A DNA stretch of 55,884 nucleotides from Acidimicrobiia bacterium (GTDB lineage Bacteria; Actinomycetota; Acidimicrobiia; Acidimicrobiales; Aldehydirespiratoraceae). Below, piece after piece: positions 15,537 through 23,051 of this stretch (its first letter is position 1; every line of letters starts with the position of its first letter). The notes under the pieces are model-generated. The model saw only the letters and a program-made list of their open reading frames with translations. It had not been told where the DNA came from and searched no databases. The stretch lies in contig QIIW01000065.1 in assembly GCA_003231645.1 (NCBI GenBank), positions 1 through 55,884 of the forward strand, written 5' to 3'. The position numbers were made by a program, and so were the translations under genes.

Positions 15537-16502
15537 TCACCAGTTGGACTCATCGGCGAGTGCGGCGGCGAGGCGCTCGACACCACTCGTCGCGTCGGGG
15601 GTGTCGAACAACTCCGGCAGCAACAGCACCGGCATGCCGGGAGGCAGCTCGGCCCGAAGCCGGCTGAGATGGACCGACCCCACCTCACGGCGTCGAAGTG
15701 CGTGAGAGGTGGCGGCAATCGCCGGGACGAACTCGGGACCGATTTCGTCGCCTCCCGCGGCAACCGACCCGACCTCGCCGCCGACCACCGTCGCGAGGTG
15801 ATCGAAGATCTCACGCTCGGCAACGGTGAACGGCGCCGGCAACACTCGATTGGCCACGACCGCGGCCACGTCGATATGGGCGGCGTTGCGGACCTGCTCG
15901 GCCAGCTCGATCGTCTCGACCACCGGCATCTCCTCAGGCGTCGTGATCACCACGGCCGACGTGGATTCGGGATCCTCGAGAATCTCGACCATCCAGTCGA
16001 GTTGGTGGCGAATCATCCCGAGTCGCACCAGTTCACGGATCGCGGCGGGGGCCGCCAGCTGGCCCACGGCATGGCCTGTCGCGGTGGCATCGGCGATCAC
16101 GAGATCGAAGTCGGGGCGGCGCGCCTCCCAGGCCAGCTTCCCCATCGTGAGCAACTCGCGAACTCCCGGGGCGGCGGTCGCGACGAACTCGAAGACGCGG
16201 GCCAGCGGGCCGATCCTTCCAGCGAACGGGATTCGGGCCTGGACCCGAAGATATTCAGCCAGCGATCGCTCGGTGTCCATCGTCATGGCCACCAAGCCGG
16301 GCCGTACCTCCGACCCTGAATAGTCCACCGGGGGGCTGCCCAGAAGCCGGGCGAGATCACCCTTGGCGTCCAGCTCGCAGACAAGGGTTCTACGACCCCG
16401 CCGCGATGCGCACAGAGCCAGAGCGGCCGACACGCTCGACTTTCCGACACCACCCTTGCCGGTGACGATGACCAGACGACGGTCGATCAGATCGAACGGC
16501 AT
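15537..16502 (-). CDS. ArsA/Get3-like ATPase (first of a pair)
   Basis: A 321-aa ArsA/Get3-like ATPase. It has the Walker A VTGKGGVGKSSVSAALAL, LVCELDAKGDLARLLG (switch I), FDLVIADATATGHAVGQL (switch II, where Get3 has DTAPTGHTLR) and VVANRVLPAPF (adenine loop). It pairs with the ATPase gene 13 nt downstream and mirrors Rv3679/Rv3680 beside whiB4 in mycobacteria, a pair linked to oxidative-stress handling. DUF3107 and Mrp lie just upstream on the same strand but separated by a hairpin. An anion-pump role is unlikely without ArsB; a targeting or redox role is more probable. Confidence 0.88.
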   Translation of the reverse strand: MPFDLIDRRLVIVTGKGGVGKSSVSAALALCASRRGRRTLVCELDAKGDLARLLGSPPVDYSGSEVRPGLVAMTMDTERSLAEYLRVQARIPFAGRIGPLARVFEFVATAAPGVRELLTMGKLAWEARRPDFDLVIADATATGHAVGQLAAPAAIRELVRLGMIRHQLDWMVEILEDPESTSAVVITTPEEMPVVETIELAEQVRNAAHIDVAAVVANRVLPAPFTVAEREIFDHLATVVGGEVGSVAAGGDEIGPEFVPAIAATSHALRRREVGSVHLSRLRAELPPGMPVLLLPELFDTPDATSGVERLAAALADESNW

Positions 16503-16532
16503 GAGTCGAACCGATCGGCTTCTGCCCGTCCC

Positions 16533-16554
16533 CGGCTGATCAGCCGATCAGCCG
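16533..16554 (-). terminator. Hairpin at the 3' end of the DUF3107 gene
   Basis: CGGCTGATC (16533-16541) and GATCAGCCG (16546-16554) form a 9-bp perfect stem with a 4-nt loop. The stem includes the TGA stop of the DUF3107 gene. There is no U-tract, so if it terminates it does so without the classical form, or it marks a processed 3' end between DUF3107 and the ArsA pair. Confidence 0.45.
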
Positions 16555-16778
16555 AAGCCGATCGGGTTGATGTCGCCGTCGGGGCCCAGTTCGACATAGG
16601 CGATCCGGGCGGCGGGAATCGCCACCTCGCGACCCTTCTCGTCGATGAGCCAGAGAGTGTCGGACGCGCCGGCGACCGCCGCCGACACCGCACTCTTCAC
16701 GTCGTCTCGGTCGGCATCGGCAGCGAGCACCATGTTGATCTCGCGGGGGGTGTCGGTAACACCGATTCGGATGTCCAC
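16548..16778 (-). CDS. DUF3107 family protein
   Basis: A 76-aa actinobacterial protein of DUF3107 (PF11305). It has a single small alpha-beta unit: MDIRIGVTDTPREINMVLAA, DDVKSAVSAAVAG, then TLWLIDEKGREVAIPAARIAYVELG. The family is usually encoded near DNA-repair and stress genes in mycobacteria (Rv3204c type) and has no established activity. GTG 16778 is supported by AGGAG 6-7 nt upstream. It lies 23 nt downstream of mrp on the same strand. Confidence 0.88.
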   Translation of the reverse strand: MDIRIGVTDTPREINMVLAADADRDDVKSAVSAAVAGASDTLWLIDEKGREVAIPAARIAYVELGPDGDINPIGFG

Positions 16779-16801
16779 GGCTGTCTCCTGGTCGAGGTGG
16801 G

Positions 16802-17941
16802 TCAAATGAGCTTGAGTTCCGGATGGCCGCGCTTCGTGGGTGCGTGACTCGTCACCCACTCTGCCATCTGAGCGAACACAAGCGACGCCTCGGCTCCGGG
16901 ATCCTGAGCCACGATCGGGCGACCGATGTCGGAACCTTCTCGCATTGCCACCTGCAGCGGGATCCGACCGATCAACTCCACACCGAGTTTCTCGGCCAGA
17001 TCGGCACCGCCACCCGACCCGAACAGCTCGTAGCGCTTTCCGTCATCACCGGTGAACCAGGCCATGTTCTCGATGACGCCCTTCACCTCGATCTTGACCT
17101 GAGCGAACATGAACGCCGACCTTTGCGCCACGGTCTGGGCCGCCGGGTTGGGGGTGGTCACGACATAGGCCTCGGCGCGTGGCAGGAACTGGGCGAGCGA
17201 CAGCGAGATGTCACCGGTTCCGGGCGGAAGATCGATCAGCAGGTAGTCGGGGTCGTCCCAGAACACGTCGGTGAGGAACTGTTCGAGCGCCTTGTGCAGC
17301 ATCGGGCCACGCCAGATGACCGGCTGGTCCTCGCGGGCGAAGAAGCCCATGGAAATGCAACGCACGCCGTGGACCTCGGGCGGAATGATCATGTCGTCGA
17401 CGATGGTGGGCTCCCGGTCGATTCCGAGCATCCTCGGGATGGAGAACCCCCAGACATCGGCATCGACGATGGCGACGGATGCTCCGGTTCGAGCCAAGGC
17501 GATCGCCAGGTTGGTGGTCACCGAGGACTTGCCGACGCCGCCCTTGCCCGACGCAATCAACAGCGACCGGGTGCGGTTGGTGGAGGAAGAGAACGGGATG
17601 GCACGACCTTCCGCGTGGCCGGAGGCAGGCTGCGACCCGGCCGTCGAAGTGGGGTCGCCGATGAGCAACTGCCGGACCGCGGCGCGTTGGTCGTCGTTCA
17701 TGACACCGACGTCAAGCGTGACGCTCTCGACGTTGTCCAGTTCCGAAACCGACTCGGTAATCGAATCCTGCAACCGGGTGTCTCGCGGGTGGTCACCGAC
17801 GACGAGATCGAGACCTATCTCGACGCGGCCGCCGTCGATCGAGATGCCTCTGACCATTCCAAGATCAGTGATCTTTCGCCGAAATTCTGGATCCACAATC
17901 GTGCCTAGAACCTCGCGTACGTCGGATTCGTTGAGGGGCAT
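16802..17941 (-). CDS. mrp: Mrp/NBP35-family iron-sulfur cluster carrier ATPase
   Basis: A 379-aa Mrp (ApbC/NBP35-like) ATPase that carries and transfers Fe-S clusters. Residues 1-100 are a MIP18/DUF59 domain (VREVLGTIVDPEFRRKITDLGMV), and the P-loop domain begins at about 125 (LLIASGKGGVGKSSVTTNLA). VAIVDADVWGFSIPRMLG, LLIDLPPGTGDISLSLAQ and VTTPNPAAQTVAQRS are standard switch regions. A C-terminal CxxC, used by many Mrp proteins to bind the cluster, is not present (GVIENMAWFTGDDGKRYELFG), a known actinobacterial variation. GGAG lies before ATG 17941. It is divergent from the SufR-like regulator, fitting an Fe-S theme. Confidence 0.93.
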   Translation of the reverse strand: MPLNESDVREVLGTIVDPEFRRKITDLGMVRGISIDGGRVEIGLDLVVGDHPRDTRLQDSITESVSELDNVESVTLDVGVMNDDQRAAVRQLLIGDPTSTAGSQPASGHAEGRAIPFSSSTNRTRSLLIASGKGGVGKSSVTTNLAIALARTGASVAIVDADVWGFSIPRMLGIDREPTIVDDMIIPPEVHGVRCISMGFFAREDQPVIWRGPMLHKALEQFLTDVFWDDPDYLLIDLPPGTGDISLSLAQFLPRAEAYVVTTPNPAAQTVAQRSAFMFAQVKIEVKGVIENMAWFTGDDGKRYELFGSGGGADLAEKLGVELIGRIPLQVAMREGSDIGRPIVAQDPGAEASLVFAQMAEWVTSHAPTKRGHPELKLI

Positions 17942-17999
17942 GAAGCGCTCCGGATGGTGGGGGTGCGAGACCGTCGAGAATTCCTCCTACGGCCATAGG

Positions 18000-18005
18000 T
18001 ACAAT
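18000..18005 (+). promoter_or_regulatory. Putative -10 box (TACAAT), leaderless
   Basis: TACAAT lies exactly 6 nt before GTG 18012, so transcription would begin at the start codon. It is the best -10 match in the window and there is no Shine-Dalgarno. Confidence 0.6.
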
Positions 18006-18011
18006 ACCGGC

Positions 18012-18758
18012 GTGGATCCCACGACCCCCAGCCCGGCGGGCTCGTCCGACTTGGCCAATCTCAGCCCCACCGAGTTCGCTTCCGCGGTCACCGCGATCAC
18101 TTCCGCGTTCGGCGATCCGAGCCGCCGAAAGATCTATCTGCTCGCTCACGAGCACCGTGATGGCATCACCGCCACCCAGGCGGCCAAGGCTCTCGACCTC
18201 CACGCCAACGTCGCTCGTCACCACCTCGACAAGCTCGCCTCCGGCGGTTACCTCGACGTCGAGGTGTCGAAGCCCTCAGGCGGGGCGGGGCGGCCTTCCA
18301 AGCGTTATCGGGCATCTCAGCCGGAGGTCCGCCTCGAGGTCTCCGTCCGCCATGACGACATTCTGGTTTCGTTGCTGGCCAGGGCCCTCTCGATGCTCGC
18401 ACCCGACGTTGCCGAACAGATGGCCGAGGAAGTCGGTATCGAGTACGGCAAGGCCATGACCGAGTCAATGGACCCCACCGCCACCCAGCGGTCGTTCCGA
18501 GGAGCGCTGCATGCCGCCGCCGATGCCCTGTCGAGCCACGGTTTCGCGGCACGCGCCGAAAAAACTGCCGGCGAAGTCCAGATAATCTCCGAACACTGCC
18601 CCTTCGGGGATGCGGTCATCGAGTCGCCGGTGATCTGCGCGGTCGACCGAGGCATGGTTCGCGGCATCCTCAGCGAGCTCTACGGGCCGGCCACCACCGA
18701 TACCTCGTTGTCAAGAGCGCAGGGCGACGACATCTGCGTCACCCAGGTCTCGCTCTGA
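18012..18758 (+). CDS. ArsR/SufR-like winged-helix regulator with three cysteines
   Basis: A 248-aa regulator. Residues 20-110 form a winged helix: FGDPSRRKIYLLAHEHRDGI, recognition helix ALDLHANVARHHLDKLASGGY, and wing PSGGAGRPSKRYRAS. The C-terminal sensor domain ends with C196-x12-C209 and C242. The C-x12-C spacing matches the Fe-S binding cysteines of SufR, the repressor of the suf operon, although only three cysteines are present and the spacing to the third differs. No suf genes are in the window, but divergent mrp handles Fe-S clusters. The last 48 nt overlap the convergent receiver-like gene. An ArsR-type sensor of another signal is possible. Confidence 0.8.
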   Translation: MDPTTPSPAGSSDLANLSPTEFASAVTAITSAFGDPSRRKIYLLAHEHRDGITATQAAKALDLHANVARHHLDKLASGGYLDVEVSKPSGGAGRPSKRYRASQPEVRLEVSVRHDDILVSLLARALSMLAPDVAEQMAEEVGIEYGKAMTESMDPTATQRSFRGALHAAADALSSHGFAARAEKTAGEVQIISEHCPFGDAVIESPVICAVDRGMVRGILSELYGPATTDTSLSRAQGDDICVTQVSL

Positions 18759-19271
18759 CCGCCGACCCATCGAAGCTCGGCCCGCCTTGGCGACAACACG
18801 GCGTTCGGTGCCCCTGCGCTTGTCCCAGCCGACCTTCGACCAATCCTGACGACAACGCCGATCCTGACCGGACCTGCGTTCGGTACGAACCCTGAACCGT
18901 CCCTGATCGTCGCTCAGTCGGTCGCCCAGGACGCCGAGCAGATCGGGGAGTTCCACGAGTCGGCTCCGGGCGAGGACCGCGTAGGCGTCGGTACGGCCGG
19001 AATCGATCTCCACCAGTTCATCGGCGACAACCAGCACGAAGTCGGACTCCGGCGACGCGCGCCTGAGATAGTGCAGGGCTTCGATCCCCTGCTCGCCGGG
19101 CAACTCGTTCTCGACGACCACGACATCGGGCCGTGTGATGGCAATCAGGCCCTCACCCAGCACCGCGGTCCTGGCCACAGCGACCACGTGGAATCCTGCC
19201 GATGCCACGAGGCGGTCGAACATGGTGCCGTGGGTGGCGACTATCGCTGCGGTGAGTCCCGTGTTCGGCAT
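18711..19271 (-). CDS. Degenerate response-regulator receiver protein
   Basis: A 186-aa protein with a CheY-like first half: LTAAIVATHGTMFDRLVASAGFHVVAVA, then DVVVVENELPGEQGIEALHYLRR. In receivers the phosphoacceptor Asp occupies the position of E54 here, so the domain is probably locked or signal-independent. The second half is a basic Arg/Asp-rich tail (RTERRSGQDRR ... WDKRRGTERRVV) with repeated ERR/DRR motifs and no HTH. Its partner is unknown. ATG 19271 follows a short upstream extension. The 3' end overlaps the SufR-like gene by 48 nt in convergent orientation. Confidence 0.6.
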   Translation of the reverse strand: MPNTGLTAAIVATHGTMFDRLVASAGFHVVAVARTAVLGEGLIAITRPDVVVVENELPGEQGIEALHYLRRASPESDFVLVVADELVEIDSGRTDAYAVLARSRLVELPDLLGVLGDRLSDDQGRFRVRTERRSGQDRRCRQDWSKVGWDKRRGTERRVVAKAGRASMGRRSERDLGDADVVALRS

Positions 19272-19406
19272 TCCGATGCTCCTTCGAAACAATTATCGCG
19301 GGCCCACGGCACTCACTGAATGGGTCGAACGAATCATTCTCGGGATGGCCGATACCCACCGGCCACCTTCCCGATCAACGGCCGACGCGCTTACTCTTCG
19401 AACCAC

Positions 19407-19889
19407 ATGGCACTTCACTTGGTTCGCCACGGCACCGCCGGCTCTCGCCCTTGGGCCCACGGCGACGATCTCGATCGGCCACTCGATCGACACGGCCGCG
19501 AACAGGCCGAGCACCTGCTCACCCACTTCACCGGAACGACACTGAGAGCGGTGTGGTCGTCGGTCGCGGCCCGTTGCGTCGACACGATCGCCCCGACCGC
19601 CGCCGCCCACGGCCTCGGGGTGAAGACCTTCCGCGAGTTCACCGAAGGCGCCCCGGCGGCCGTCTTCATCGAGATGCTGCGGGCCGAAGCCGGCCAACCC
19701 GACGACCTCGTGATCTGCAGCCACGGCAACCTGATACCCGAGGTCGTCAACGCGCTGTCGCGCGAGGGCATGACGGTGTTCGGAACACGGAGCTGCGAGA
19801 AGGGATCCGTCTGGACTCTGCGGACGAGGGACGGCGAGATCGTGAGCGCCACCTACGAGGCCCGACCCGGTCTCAGTCGCCGGCTATGA
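19407..19889 (+). CDS. SixA-like phosphohistidine phosphatase
   Basis: A 160-aa small histidine phosphatase. It starts directly with the catalytic MALHLVRHGTAGSR and has WSSVAARCVDTIAPTAAAHGL and the distal catalytic His in DDLVICSHGNLIPEVV. This compact layout, beginning at the RHG strand, is typical of SixA, which dephosphorylates phosphohistidine on HPt domains or PTS proteins. No HPt protein is adjacent. TACTCT at 19392-19397 may be the -10 box for a very short leader. The 3' end overlaps the convergent Crp/Fnr gene by 17 nt. Confidence 0.88.
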   Translation: MALHLVRHGTAGSRPWAHGDDLDRPLDRHGREQAEHLLTHFTGTTLRAVWSSVAARCVDTIAPTAAAHGLGVKTFREFTEGAPAAVFIEMLRAEAGQPDDLVICSHGNLIPEVVNALSREGMTVFGTRSCEKGSVWTLRTRDGEIVSATYEARPGLSRRL

Positions 19890-20559
19890 CCGCCGTCAGG
19901 CCGGCGTCGTCTATCACCGATACACGGCGATAGCCCGTCTCGATCAGCTTCTTCGCCTCGAGACGGCGCAGCGACTGATTGACGCTGGTGCGACGAGCCC
20001 CGAGAAGGTGGGCGAGGGTCTGCTGGCTGACGGAGACACCCTCACGGCCCGCCTCCCGAAGCAGCCAGGACGCGACCTGCCGATCAAGGTTGCCCACCAG
20101 CAGATCGCTCACCCGATCCTGCATTTCCGACATGCGACCGGCAACGGACACCAGCCAACGGCGGGCCAGCTTCGGTCGTTCACCGAGAAGGGCGAAGAGC
20201 TTCAACGAATCGATTCCCAAGACCAAACTGTCCTCGACGGCGCGGGCCTCGGTCGGCTCACCGGTGCGCAGAAACAGGGGAATGTCACCGAATACCGCAC
20301 CCGGGCGCAGTAGTTGCACCACCACCCGTCGGCCTCCGAATTCGCGAGCCAACTCCACCGCGCCGGAGCGGAGAATATGGACGCGATCGGGCAGTTGATC
20401 ACGTTCGTAGACTCGGGTTCCGCCCGCGTATCTCACCTCGGACAGGTGGCTGGCCAGCTCCTCGAGATCGTCACACGACAGGGGGGCGAGGTTGCCCCGT
20501 CCGAGTGAACTGGCCAGCCATTCGACAAGTTCGGTTGAGCGGTCAATGGTGGTCGCCAT
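19873..20559 (-). CDS. Crp/Fnr family transcriptional regulator
   Basis: A 228-aa Crp/Fnr regulator. The N-terminal cyclic-nucleotide-binding-like beta-roll (SEVRYAGGTRVYERDQLPDRVHIL; PGAVFGDIPLFLRTGEPTEA) is followed by a dimer helix and a C-terminal winged helix (VSVSQQTLAHLLGARRTSVNQSLRRLEAKKLI). There is no N-terminal Cys cluster, so it is not Fnr-like. The ARAVEDSLVLGI segment replaces the Arg-Thr-Ala cAMP pocket, so the ligand is unclear. ATG 20559 fits family length; ATG 20607, just 10 nt after the upstream DUF3179 stop, is also possible. Likely co-transcribed with DUF3179. Confidence 0.9.
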   Translation of the reverse strand: MATTIDRSTELVEWLASSLGRGNLAPLSCDDLEELASHLSEVRYAGGTRVYERDQLPDRVHILRSGAVELAREFGGRRVVVQLLRPGAVFGDIPLFLRTGEPTEARAVEDSLVLGIDSLKLFALLGERPKLARRWLVSVAGRMSEMQDRVSDLLVGNLDRQVASWLLREAGREGVSVSQQTLAHLLGARRTSVNQSLRRLEAKKLIETGYRRVSVIDDAGLTAVIAGD

Positions 20560-20616
20560 GGCGTTGGAACCCTGCTGGAGGTGTTCGTGTTCCGTCGGCC
20601 GTCGCATCCGGTCCCG

Positions 20617-21945
20617 TCAGAGCCCGACCACCTCGACATCGGGGTCGAAGGCCCCGATTGCGAACCAGAACGTGTCGAGACGTTCCACCGGTTCGAGACG
20701 GGTACCGGATCCATCAATGGCGACACCGAATATGTCGAACGTGATACCGCTGTTGTTGTCGAGGAACCCATCGGCGGTAGCCACGAGGTCAACCTTCTCG
20801 CCGTTGAGATCGGCGAGGAACACACCGGTCGATCCCTGGTCGTATCCGCTCGAGAGATCGGACGTGTCGAGCGCCGCCGCGCTACCCCGCTCGAGGATCG
20901 CCACCACGTCGCGACCCTGGGCCGTGAACGGTACCACCAGCTGCTCATAGAGCGAATCGAGGGGCAGTGCGACGGCCGGACCGTCGTCGCTTCTCACGAC
21001 GACAACCCTGGCCTTGGCGGCCAACCGACCGTCGACGACACCGTTGAACAGGAAGGGCTTGGAAGTGACATCGTCGTAGCCCGGATAGGGATTGCGACCG
21101 TAGTCACGACGGAAACCTGTCTGCCGACTCAACACCAGGCCATCCGGGTTGGAGTCCCGGAACTTCTGCCACGAAGTCATCGCTATCGGCAGCGTCGTGA
21201 GCCGTTCGCCCGTCAGGGCACCGACTACGGCCTTGCCCTCGAAATGGGTCCAGAGACTTTCGGTCTGGCGGTCGTACATGACGAGTGAGGAGCTGTACAA
21301 CGATCCGGAAGTACCGAAATCGAAGATCCGGTCGCCGACACGGCGGTCGTAGGCCAGCGCCGAATTGCACAGAGGACAGTAGGAGACCGTGACCGGCACT
21401 CCGCCGATCGTGTCGTTGACGATCTCGTGCCAGGTCATGATCTGGATCGGATAGGCCCGGACCTCACCGTTGACCTCGATCGACAACACCGGTTCCACGT
21501 TGTAGAGCCAGTCGACGGAGGCTGCCGTCTGGAACTTCGGTTCATCGATGGCGGGGATTCCGTCGGGAGGCGGCCCGCCCGATCGAATCTCCTCGGGGTC
21601 GACCAGAGGGGGCGGGAAGCTGCTGTCGAACCTGTCTTCGAGCGCCGATGGAAGATCCTCGCGCGGGGTCGAGGAGATCTGATCGACCGAGAACGGGGTC
21701 GGGTCGGCGTCGGGATCGAGCGCCGGTAGCAGTATTCGCTCCACCACGGGCTTGTCGACACCGAAATTGGTCGATGCCGACTCCACCACCCCGGGGGTGC
21801 CTCCGGCGTCGGACACCGAAGCGGAAGTGGTCGACACGGGATTGGTGGCCTGGGTGTCGCCCCCACCGGAGCAGGCGACCGCTATCAGAGCAATACCCAC
21901 CGCGACGGGCAGGATCTTGATGGGCAGGATCTTGTTCTTGGACAT
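20617..21945 (-). CDS. DUF3179 domain lipoprotein
   Basis: A 442-aa exported protein. The signal peptide KILPVAVGIALIAVACSGGG ends in a lipobox Cys, followed by a Ser/Thr-rich linker to about residue 60. The DUF3179 domain (PF11376) then shows VRAYPIQIMTWHEIVND, VSYCPLCNSALAYDRRVG with a CPLC motif, FGTSGSLYSSSLVMYDRQTESLW and GYDDVTSKPFLFNG. The CxxC and conserved Trp/His suggest metal or redox function at the outer face of the membrane, but no activity is established. It lies upstream of the Crp-like gene on the same strand and divergent from the unknown gene at 22044. Confidence 0.9.
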   Translation of the reverse strand: MSKNKILPIKILPVAVGIALIAVACSGGGDTQATNPVSTTSASVSDAGGTPGVVESASTNFGVDKPVVERILLPALDPDADPTPFSVDQISSTPREDLPSALEDRFDSSFPPPLVDPEEIRSGGPPPDGIPAIDEPKFQTAASVDWLYNVEPVLSIEVNGEVRAYPIQIMTWHEIVNDTIGGVPVTVSYCPLCNSALAYDRRVGDRIFDFGTSGSLYSSSLVMYDRQTESLWTHFEGKAVVGALTGERLTTLPIAMTSWQKFRDSNPDGLVLSRQTGFRRDYGRNPYPGYDDVTSKPFLFNGVVDGRLAAKARVVVVRSDDGPAVALPLDSLYEQLVVPFTAQGRDVVAILERGSAAALDTSDLSSGYDQGSTGVFLADLNGEKVDLVATADGFLDNNSGITFDIFGVAIDGSGTRLEPVERLDTFWFAIGAFDPDVEVVGL

Positions 21946-22043
21946 GGGCGGTGAACCCGCGAACCGCGGCCACTCTTCCATTGTGTTCGCTCGGCGACGT
22001 CGAGGCCCGCGACTGTTGGCATGACCCCAACCGGCGGACAACA

Positions 22044-23027
22044 ATGGCCACCATGACGACACAGCCCAGGAATCCGATGGAAGAGGCGACCGGGCTGGCG
22101 GGCCCCGGCATGCTCGCATACGTGCTCGAACCTTCCCCGCCCGCGGTCGGGGAACCACCATTCTTCGCCGACGACCCGGCCACCCACGACCCGGCGAGAG
22201 CCGACGCTGCGACGATCGTCACCCCGACCACGGCCGGCGACATGACATGGGACGAACTCGTCGCATCCAAGCCGGAGTTGGCCGAATTCGCCGCCGATCA
22301 CTGGCTCGGTGCCAGGCGACCCCTCCCCGCGGTGCCCGTCGGCTATCCCGCGGCGCGCGACGGCTTCCACCGGCTCGGATACTCGGTGATCGCCGAGGCC
22401 CGCCGCAGGTCCAACACCAAGTTCGGTCTGCGATACACCCACGGGGGATTCGGCACCCCGTTCTTCGGCGACGACCAACAGGTCAGGGTCGAGGGCGCCA
22501 CGATCGTCGTCCAGAGCGCCGACTCGTCCGATACCGCTCCGATCACCTCGATCTCGGCGGCAGCCGCTTTCGTGGGCGTCGAGCCGACGACCATCGCCGC
22601 CGAACACGATTCACCGGAACTCGGCGATGTCGACGAGGACCTCGGGGCCACTGAGGAAACCGGACAGTTCCTCGGCGAGTGGTTCGGTTTCTCCTGGGCC
22701 GTGATCGAGGAACTTCGCCTCACCGAAGGTGCCGTGGATGTCGAACGGACCCAACTCTGGCCCGGCCATTTCGATGCCGCTACAGCGATGGGCGACGTCG
22801 AGGCCGGTCGCCGTGCCACGTTCGGTATGTCACCGGGTGACGCCACCCACGATGAGCCCTACATCTACGTAGCGGCTTGGGGCGATGTCGACCGCAGCGA
22901 CGGGTATTGGAACGAGACCACCTTCAACGGCGCCTCTCTCACCTACTCCGATCTACGGGGCGCGGACGACGAATACGTCGCGGCGCTCGAATTCGTCCGC
23001 GGCGGGTACGAGCGGCTCAACCGCTGA
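22044..23027 (+). CDS. Conserved hypothetical protein (327 aa)
   Basis: A soluble, acidic 327-aa protein with no signal peptide. Two segments look like a duplicated low-identity fold: ARDGFHRLGYSVIAEARRRSNTKFGLRYTHGGFGTPFFGDD and WFGFSWAVIEELRLTEGAVDVERTQLWPGHFDAAT. The ending TYSDLRGADDEYVAALEFVRGGYERL suggests a C-terminal helix. The pattern LWPEHFD/LWPGHFDAA is shared, to my recollection, with uncharacterised actinobacterial proteins, but I cannot name a family. ATG 22044 and ATG 22053 are both possible. It is divergent from DUF3179 and converges on the ccm operon tail. Confidence 0.75.
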   Translation: MATMTTQPRNPMEEATGLAGPGMLAYVLEPSPPAVGEPPFFADDPATHDPARADAATIVTPTTAGDMTWDELVASKPELAEFAADHWLGARRPLPAVPVGYPAARDGFHRLGYSVIAEARRRSNTKFGLRYTHGGFGTPFFGDDQQVRVEGATIVVQSADSSDTAPITSISAAAAFVGVEPTTIAAEHDSPELGDVDEDLGATEETGQFLGEWFGFSWAVIEELRLTEGAVDVERTQLWPGHFDAATAMGDVEAGRRATFGMSPGDATHDEPYIYVAAWGDVDRSDGYWNETTFNGASLTYSDLRGADDEYVAALEFVRGGYERLNR

Positions 23028-23051
23028 TCGGAGGCGACGCCGGGGATCAGC
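23023..23051. terminator. Inverted repeat between convergent genes
   Basis: GCTGATC (23023-23029) and GATCAGC (23045-23051) frame a 15-nt GC-rich loop and span both stop codons. A 7-bp stem with no U-tract; it could serve as a weak bidirectional terminator for the two converging transcripts. Confidence 0.4.

Noticed and set aside
17271..18011. N-terminal extension of the SufR-like regulator
   Set aside because: It is antisense to mrp; GTG 18012 with TACAAT 6 nt upstream and the start of HTH similarity mark the real 5' end.
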